The translations under genes and the position numbers were made by a program. Positions 57,205 through 64,000 of a stretch of DNA of 64,000 bases are shown in pieces (the stretch's first letter is position 1; every line of letters begins with the position of its first letter). A model generated the notes under the pieces. That model saw only the letters and a program-made list of their open reading frames with translations, was not told where the DNA came from and did not search any database. Source of the DNA: Batrachochytrium dendrobatidis JAM81 (taxonomy: Eukaryota; Chytridiomycota; Chytridiomycetes; Rhizophydiales); the NCBI RefSeq assembly GCF_000203795.2, contig NW_006281100.1:1199099-1263098 (forward strand), written 5' to 3'.

Positions 57205-58043
57205 ATAGAAATCTTGGTTGTTTTTGGTGGGCATACTTTTTAGTGTTGCATAGTTGATTCAAATCTGATTTTCCTAGTTTTTGTTTTGTTTGGTCTTTGT
57301 TACCTCCCTTATTTACCTTTTTTACTTTGATTCTGTTATGCTATCCAAATGTCAAAGAGTTCACATGTGGAAATGATAAATAAAGGCCTCAGCTTTTGCA
57401 GCTGTATTCACGTAAATGGATTGCTCATGTCCATTTGAAATGACTTTTTGGTCTAGAATGAATAATGATCAATCGTTCATTGCAATTTCCTACTAGAAAT
57501 TGACATTCAATTCTTCCAAACACGATGTCCATCATATGATGTACGCAACCAAACTGTAGTGTTGAGCCGAGATTGTCCTTTTTTGGTAGTTATACATTGT
57601 ACGATTTCCAAATTCAATCATTGCAATACAGATATTGGGTTCGACTGTTTTTAAACTGTACAAACTCATGTATTCTAAAAACTCGGATACGTTTGTGTTT
57701 TAGCTTAACCCAATAATTGCGCACTTGGAAATACAACGGTTGTTTCCATGTCAATCACCAGGAGAAACCCCAGTAAATTGAAAGCAATCATTTGACAAGA
57801 CTGACTGTTCATTATACAGACATCCCTATTTGGCGTTCCATTTCACACAAGTGCGGCCGCAATACCAAATATATCAAATATTTAAATGTAAACAAGTAAA
57901 ACTGATATAAAAGCATGCCAAGTACAAAAACCAACACAGATAGCAGAGTATATTTTGAATCAATAAAGAATCCGATACATTGTTGCTGATCAATAAAAGT
58001 GATTGTTTAAACTAAAGTTGTCGGAAATGCAACCATATGGAGT
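57205..58043. other. Intergenic between convergent genes, with repeats
   Basis: Contains the second 362-bp repeat (57397-57757) and a degenerate minus-strand motif at 57827-57860. That motif lies 184 bp past the minus-strand carrier stop in that gene's sense. No gene seen. Confidence 0.6.
57397..57757 (+). repeat. 362-bp repeat downstream of PKA gene, copy 2
   Basis: About 98% identical to 53090-53451 in the same orientation. It begins 193 bp past the stop of the PKA-like gene. Confidence 0.92.
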
Positions 58044-59696
58044 CTACCACATTCTGTGCATTACTTCAAGTGATGCAGCACGACCAAGGAATCCTGCAGC
58101 GTTTGCCTAATAATATCACAGGTAGATTAACAAAATTTGGCCCAAATGGAATTCAGTCTTGTCACAGCCGCACAAAGCAATCTCATACGAATGACTTACA
58201 GGGAATGCTCTGAGTAGGGCTGGTCCAAGTCCCTTGAATAATGCACTTGCACCCTCTTGGGAAATGATTTTTGCAGCACAGTCCAAGAAGCCCTTGTATG
58301 TGCCAGCGGGGGCAGCCTGAATACGCGACTTGATCACATCAGGTGGAATAGCAATTGACCACATGGCAACACCAGCCATACCTATTTGAAATAGTGAGAT
58401 GAGAAATTAAATTGGGTACGTAGAATCAAAGAGAACTCGCTTGTGATGCCAACATATAGCAGTAAATCATAATCAAACGTACCACCAGAAAACAAGACAG
58501 CGCCGATGGAAAGGGACTCGGAATCCTTGCAAAGAAGACGGTGAAAATACTCGTAGGAGACAAAATATGCAGCAGATCCAGGAACATCCTAGCAACAATA
58601 CATTCCAAACATTTACAAGAGTGTGCCAGATTATCAAATTAGAGTTGCAGCACTAGACCAATTGATGCAAACTAGTCAAATACAAGACTTACGCGAGCCA
58701 GAGTAGCAATGGTACCACGATATAAACTGCGAATACCACCCTCACGAAACATGCCAATACCGGCATCGGCCATGCCTTTGTATTTTTTACCCATGTTTCC
58801 AACCTGATCTTGTGTTTGCAGTACGACTTTGACACGCTCCATTGGAGTAGTAACAACAGTGGTGGGGATAGCAGAGAATCCACCGGCAATAGCATATTCT
58901 AGCATGGTGAGTTTTTGGGAGGAACGCTTAGGGGTGCATGCATATACGAGCTGCTGCCCAACATCATAGGACTAACGTTGTGTAATACAGACACGATAAA
59001 CCATGAATACAAAGATAAATATAAAGACTAGACAAGTAGACTTGAATCATCTTACCCAAAAACTCAGGGCTGTAGTACGGAAATGAAAATTTCCAAGAAT
59101 ATCAAGGTGGTCAACCGATGATCAAGAGTAGATTAGCACGTGAATGTCAGACACGTTCCAACTTGCCAGCATTCGTGGTTATTCAAGATTCTATACGATA
59201 AACTGAATGAATATTCAATGGGCAGTAAACTCACCAAACATGGGAGTCACACCAACCAATGGAGAAGCCATTCCTTTGTAGAGACCACGCAATCCATCTT
59301 TGGCAATCGTTTGTTTAAAACAGTCGGCAAGACCAGAGTACTGGTTGCTAGTCTGCAGTCTTACTTTAAGAGTGTCAAATGGATGCTAATATTTCAGCCA
59401 AATAAGGAAAGTGATTAATAAGCGTCACAGATCAAGGGAACGGAATTGCTTAATCTATTTCGGTGGATGCAATTATGATTGCATGGCCGAAAACAAAATG
59501 GCATTACAAAACATAGATTCGTATGGAATACAAAGATGGAGTAAATTAGCATGCTACTAGCTGCTGGTTAACAAGAGTAAAGGCATCTTACACCAGCAAG
59601 GACAGTGGCAATACCGGCAAAGCCGCCCGACAAAAAAGACTTTGCTTGGTCCATTTTTGGAGCGACCTTTTTAACAGACGCAGTTGTATCACCCAT
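58044..59696 (-). CDS. CRC1: Mitochondrial carnitine/acylcarnitine carrier
   Basis: Seven exons (59592-59696, 59235-59385, 59056-59069, 58693-58971, 58483-58588, 58200-58381, 58044-58106) give 299 residues, exactly carrier size. Three mitochondrial-carrier repeats carry the Px[DE]xx[KR] signatures [24 protein letters not shown] and [12 protein letters not shown]. The subfamily is indicated by [55 protein letters not shown] and [20 protein letters not shown]. It exchanges acylcarnitines for carnitine across the inner mitochondrial membrane, feeding beta-oxidation. The start is the ATG of [10 protein letters not shown]. Exon 3 is only 14 nt (encoding the end of PMFALSFW) yet the splice keeps frame on both sides. 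It is divergent from the polysaccharide synthase. Confidence 0.95.
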
Positions 59697-60267
59697 GGTT
59701 GTAATCACAAGACCAAGTGTATCCGAAAATAATTGAATCTGCAAGAGCAAGTAGATCCAGCAGTGTTGAATTGACAACATTTACTAAAAGTGAAATTATT
59801 AGCTCGTGATTTTTCACGTGACTAAAGCAAGGACATTACAACCTTGTACAATGCAGCCGAGTACTCCTTGGACACTGGAATTCACGACATCTAATGCTTG
59901 ATATATAATGCAAGTCGATAACAATGTAAATAATAAATATGGGTTAATTTTCTAGCAGATATTTAAAATGCATATATTGCCCTTGATTCTGGAACTTATT
60001 TGTCTAAAGTATAGCTCATATTCAAGCATAAAGGGTGAGTAAAACATCAGGGGCGTGGCTTGTTGATTAGGGCTGAGTTTCATTTAAAATATTACTTTCC
60101 AAATATTGGCAAGCTCACCTTCTTTTACTATTAATTGATTGGTTACTGTTTAGATAAGACCTGTAAGCTGCACATTGCTAATCGTTTGCTATTTCTGCCA
60201 GAGTGATTTGACTAAAAGTGTACTAGTTACGGTCCGATTATAGCATAACTACTGTACTACCGGCAAC
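59697..60267. other. Divergent promoter region
   Basis: This is 571 bp between the carrier (-) and the glycosyltransferase (+). No clear TATA, repeat or gene was seen. Confidence 0.5.
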
Positions 60268-62448
60268 ATGTTCCACCTGACTCGCAACAACATCCCATTC
60301 TTTCTGCCATTAGGATTCGTTGGTTTATATCGCTGGTTCTGGTTTTTTGTTAGAGTATGCCAATGCTTTTGTTGTTTATACACTACTGATTCCTATCCAA
60401 CCAAGTAGTCACTGGATACTGCAATCGCTATTCAGGATCCATGGGTTTATAATTGAGCCATCTTTTTTGTCAAATCGAGCCAACCAATGCTGGCTCTGAG
60501 ACTAAATTGAGTTGTGTCTGCAACCTATATACCCTGCATTCATACACCGTAGTCTCTTAGACAATGCCCATACAACTCCACATAGCTATCGAGTCAGTGA
60601 TGACTATGTTTTTTGGATATTTATATATGGACGAGTGGCAACTGTCGGTGGCTGGCTGTCTGAGCGTTCTGCAGTTGTACTACCCAATACTACCATATTG
60701 ATTTTATTGATCTTTACAGTCCCGCCACTAATACTTTGCTTTGTTGTATGGCACTTTAGATTCTTGCCTATTGTCTATATAAACCGCTGAAACCCAGAAA
60801 ACATCCCAGGTACAAATCATACAGAGATGTCACCATTTTAGTGCCTACCATTGACTCGGGCGAGGAAATTAAGATGGCTCTAAAGTCATGGCTGCTGAAC
60901 CGTCCTGCGGAGGTTATTTTCATTACTATTCCAAAAGCACTTGCTGCACTCGAGGCCCTAGCTCACGAGGTAGATCCGGAGGGCCGTCATGTTCGTGTTA
61001 TTACTGTCAAGAAGGGAAACAAGCGCAACCAGATGGTGGCTGGTATCAACCAGGTTCGAACGGAAATCATTGTATTCTGTGACGATGATGTTGTTTGGCC
61101 AGAGACCATGCTGGATTACCTGCTAGCCCCCTTCGAGGATCGTCAAATGGGGGGTGTTGGTACTTCGCAAACCGTCATTACAAAAAACAAACGCATGACC
61201 ATTTGGGAAATTCTCGCTGCCTATCGTATTACCATGCGTAACATTGAAGTTACTTCTTCTACATATATTGATGGTGGTGTTTGCTGCCTGTCTGGTCGTA
61301 CTGCCACCTATCGCACTGCTATTCTTCGCGACCCTGATTTTCAGAAGGAATTTACAAACGAGTTTTGGCGTGGAAAGTATCACCAACACTCTGGCGATGA
61401 CAAGTTTTTGACTCGCTGGATGCATTCTCACTCTTGGAAGACATTCATTCAAGCCTGTCCCGAGGCCGAGCTTGCTTCTACTTTCAAAGACAATTGGCAC
61501 TTTTTAAAGCAACTGCTGAGATGGACACGTAATACTTGGCGATCGGATATCCGCTCCGTGATTTTTGAACGATATGTCTGGACCCGCCATCCATTTGTTG
61601 CTTTTTCTATGGTAGACAAATTTTTTAATCCCATTACTCTTATTGCTGGACCTGTGACCGTTGCCTTTTTAGCTACTCGGCCTGATACAACAATTCCTCC
61701 ATGGGCGATTGTTGTCAGCTATATTGTTTGGTTACTAGTGACTCGTCTCATCAAGTACATGCCTCACTTCATTCGCAGACCACAAGATGTGCTTGCCATT
61801 CCTGTATGGCTTGTTTTCAACATGGCCTTTATGTTTATGAAAGTGTATTGTCTATTTACTCTGTATGTTACTGACTGGGGTACACGTGCTGGTGCTGATC
61901 ACAAGAAACCTGAAACGGAAGAAGAAATAGCTAAATTGGCTGCCGAGAAGGACATTAGCGAAATTTATATTCCATACTGGTCAATGGACTTGGATGAGTG
62001 GCCATACTATCCTCGCACATGGGTTGGAACCGAGCATCCCAGATACAAGTCCAGAAATGTTTTAGAACCTTTTGAGGGCGAGGAACCCGACAAACCTGCA
62101 GAGCAATACAATGTTTCGCGGAGTACCGCTTTTGAATCAGGTCAAACCCTTAGTTTAGCTGATGTACAGGACATTATTGTTCCTGCTCCACAATCTCAAA
62201 TAGATGGTACTCAGCCATTAGACTCTACAGCTTCAACTCAACAGGAAGCTGTTATTCCAATACCTAGTCATATGCTCAGCCCGCCTACTTTGACAAACCC
62301 ATCTGATTTTGCCACATCAAGAAGTGGTGCATATGATATCGAGTCGCGCGGGGAACAGAGCCAGGTGGCAGCTGGTCAGCCGTACGTGGTGGTTCAAGGG
62401 TCAAAAAACTTGAAAAGCACTGAAGCAAATACAGATGCACGAGTATAA
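60268..62448 (+). CDS. GT2 polysaccharide synthase, Cps1/hyaluronan-synthase-like
   Basis: Two exons (60268-60354, 60760-62448) give 591 residues. The start MFHLTRNNIPFFLPLGFVGL, then RWFWFFVRILAYCLYKPLKPR, matches the usual N-terminal membrane segment and linker. The catalytic domain begins YRDVTILVPTIDSGEE. It holds IVFCDDDVVWP (the metal/UDP-sugar acidic motif), SSTYIDGGVCCLSGRTA, HSGDDKFLTR and QLLRWTRNTWRSD (the Q..RW product-site motif). Several hydrophobic helices follow (NPITLIAGPVTVAFLAT, WAIVVSYIVWLLVT, IPVWLVFNMAFMFMKVYC), then a disordered acidic tail of about 170 residues. The family makes beta-linked extracellular or wall polysaccharide at the plasma membrane from UDP-sugars. 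Acceptor and sugar are unknown. The 405-bp intron is long for this window and contains a hydrophobic open frame (60512-60790), so another N-terminal exon is possible. Confidence 0.9.
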
Positions 62449-62863
62449 AATATGACAACACTGCCACTATACTTGTATTTGCTAATACCAACTGTCTGTC
62501 TACTGTCTCTCCTATATTTTTCACTTTATTACACACCATGACATTTTCCATAATTTGTTTTTGAAAATGTAGAGGCCATGACAGGCTTTGGATGCAATTT
62601 CTCTGTCATTGCTATGCTACTCACTTTTTGATTCAGATCTATGCTATTGCTAGAAAATGAATCTCCATTACTTTCTTTTCAAGCTCGACTCTTATTTTTC
62701 ATTAAAATCCTTTGTTCATCTGTGGAGATATATTTTAGTTTTTAGATTTTACTGAGATGTAAATAAAATCATATGGAGCTTTGATTACTTTTTAAAGTCC
62801 ATCTGATTTGAAAGGATCAGATGAGACACTGAGAAAGTCTAGTACAATCGTGTCGAGTATGTC
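62449..62863. other. Intergenic between convergent genes
   Basis: This is 415 bp between the glycosyltransferase stop and the transporter stop. AT-rich, no gene or repeat seen. Confidence 0.5.
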
Positions 62864-64000
62864 TCAACATTCAGCACTTGATTCCGACAGCTTGGACGAC
62901 GTAAAATGAGTTCTCCGAACTGGCGAGGTGGATCTAGGAAGCCTATATCCATTCGAAGGAGATAATAGATCGCCAGTCTGCATTCCCCTAACTGGCGATG
63001 CAGACTGTGACGATCCTGACTCGCTGTCTTGTGTTCTCTCTGTTATGACTGCACTCGCATGTATAAATTCAAACGGATCCATTTCTTCTTGGATATACAT
63101 TCCATTGGACTCGTGGCATTTGCAGTTTGTATGGGCCAACATGGTTGTAGATGGTGATGTCGGATCCACTGCAGACGAGGACCCTCTTCTCTCAGGTGAT
63201 CGTGCTCTTGCAGATCTAGCATATGGTACGTGATGGTGATGATGCACCACTGTGGAGGGGGTAGATACGACTAGCCCAACGCCGACTGCTTGTGCTTTGT
63301 ATACTTTTGTTGGTGATGGCGGCTGAGCTTCAATCAACGCGGATCTTCGCTTGGCTACATTGTGTGTTGATAATGACGAAGCAGTTGTGTGCGCGATGGA
63401 TTGAACTGTGCTTATACCCGCTTCACTGTCGTCAAGAGTATTTGCCGAGTCTGATATGCTATTATCTTGAGTTTCGCCAGCATCAAGGCTAGAGATGGTC
63501 TTGTCTTTGCTGTGTTTAGGTTGAATACTGGGTTGCTGCAACGATCCGTGACCATACACCCAATCCCATATGCCCAACCCTAAACTAGATATAAAGGCCA
63601 CTCCGCATAAACCCATAAAAAACCATTGCATGCCCATAAAATCATCTCTATCCCCAACCGATCGAATCTTGGCAAGGATCAAAGGAAATATAAACAACGA
63701 GATGTTTAGTGCGGATGTGAGAAACCCATATGCTGTAGCAATCTGGTGTTGACCAACCAAGAACGGAACACATGGCCACAAGGATGATGCGAAAAACGAA
63801 TATGCAATACCCATAAGTGTCATTGCTGCGATGGGTGTAAAGGTTGAATATGCTAGGGTAGTGTGTGCTATAAAGATGATGATGATGGAAATAGGCAGGA
63901 GAGTGGATCTATGACCAAAGTTGTCAATAAAGATTCCTGATAAAGGTGATCCTATTGCTGATATTATATCTGGGATAGACATGACTATATTTGATACAAG
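62864..64000 (-). CDS. MFS transporter (MFSD1-like), partial
   Basis: The frame continues off the right edge (LVSNIV precedes the first internal ATG at 63982), so only the C-terminal part is here, at least 378 residues. Six hydrophobic segments and the MFS motif A GIFIDNFGHRSTLLPIS (GxxxDxxGxR) are clear. SIPDIISAIGSPLSG before it and FASSLWPCVPFLVGQHQIATAYGFL after it resemble the MFSD1 group, lysosomal/vacuolar transporters, as far as I recall. After the last membrane helix is a cytosolic tail of about 220 residues rich in Ser/Pro, with a VVHHHHHVPY His run, a RARSPERRG basic patch and a single CKCHE. The substrate cannot be inferred. The partial start prevents any statement on the 5' end. 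Confidence 0.88.
   Translation of the reverse strand, partial: LVSNIVMSIPDIISAIGSPLSGIFIDNFGHRSTLLPISIIIIFIAHTTLAYSTFTPIAAMTLMGIAYSFFASSLWPCVPFLVGQHQIATAYGFLTSALNISLFIFPLILAKIRSVGDRDDFMGMQWFFMGLCGVAFISSLGLGIWDWVYGHGSLQQPSIQPKHSKDKTISSLDAGETQDNSISDSANTLDDSEAGISTVQSIAHTTASSLSTHNVAKRRSALIEAQPPSPTKVYKAQAVGVGLVVSTPSTVVHHHHHVPYARSARARSPERRGSSSAVDPTSPSTTMLAHTNCKCHESNGMYIQEEMDPFEFIHASAVITERTQDSESGSSQSASPVRGMQTGDLLSPSNGYRLPRSTSPVRRTHFTSSKLSESSAEC

Noticed and set aside
1..64000. CRISPR arrays, rRNA genes, bacterial operons
   Set aside because: No short spaced repeats of CRISPR type and no rRNA sequence were seen; introns and gene families are eukaryotic.

Overview
The window looks like nuclear DNA of a chytrid-like (zoosporic) fungus. 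It is AT-rich, and most genes are broken by short GT-AG introns of roughly 60-150 bp. The genes are fungal-type: INO1, an Iks1-type kinase, Arp9, an AP180/YAP180 adaptor, RNase P subunit Rpp1/Rpp30, a carnitine carrier and a polysaccharide synthase. A possible augmin-like coiled-coil protein and duplicated genes fit a Chytridiomycota genome such as Batrachochytrium or a relative. The species is an inference.

Layout. Positions 1-13.4 kb are a gene-poor accessory stretch. It holds a divergent pair of HNH-nuclease-like genes around a 114-bp tandem repeat. It also holds a complete but internally deleted Ty1/copia retrotransposon (5443-9251, 535-bp LTRs, 5-bp target duplication) that splits a host reading frame, plus small unassignable ORFs and a short inverted-repeat element.

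From 13.4 to 38.7 kb is ordinary gene-dense core: AP180-like endocytic adaptor (+), coiled-coil protein possibly HAUS3-like (-), ARP9 (-), IKS1 kinase (-), INO1 (-), a secreted two-domain protein (-), a 1,223-residue disordered protein (+), RPP1/RPP30 (-) and a mitochondrial-type protein (+).

From 38.7 to 64 kb genes alternate with repeats: two tandem mscL channel genes carrying C-terminal zinc ribbons (+), an EXORDIUM-like secreted protein (-), tRNA-Thr(CGT), a second mitochondrial-type protein distantly related to the one at 37.5 kb (+), two tandem PKA-like AGC kinases with very long N-terminal regions (+), a carnitine/acylcarnitine carrier with seven exons including a 14-nt microexon (-), a Cps1/hyaluronan-synthase-like GT2 enzyme (+) and an MFS transporter running off the right edge (-).

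The most intriguing unnamed structure is a dispersed motif (core CGTATTCACGTAAAATGG) present about a dozen times. In six cases it sits in sense orientation 16-200 bp past a stop codon. Some copies are paired in inverted orientation, which suggests a MITE family settled in gene 3' flanks. The other leading points are the bacterial-looking mscL pair and the retroelement whose gag start codon lies inside its initiator-tRNA primer-binding site.

Exon boundaries were worked out by hand from splice consensus and reading-frame continuity. They have not been tested against transcripts.
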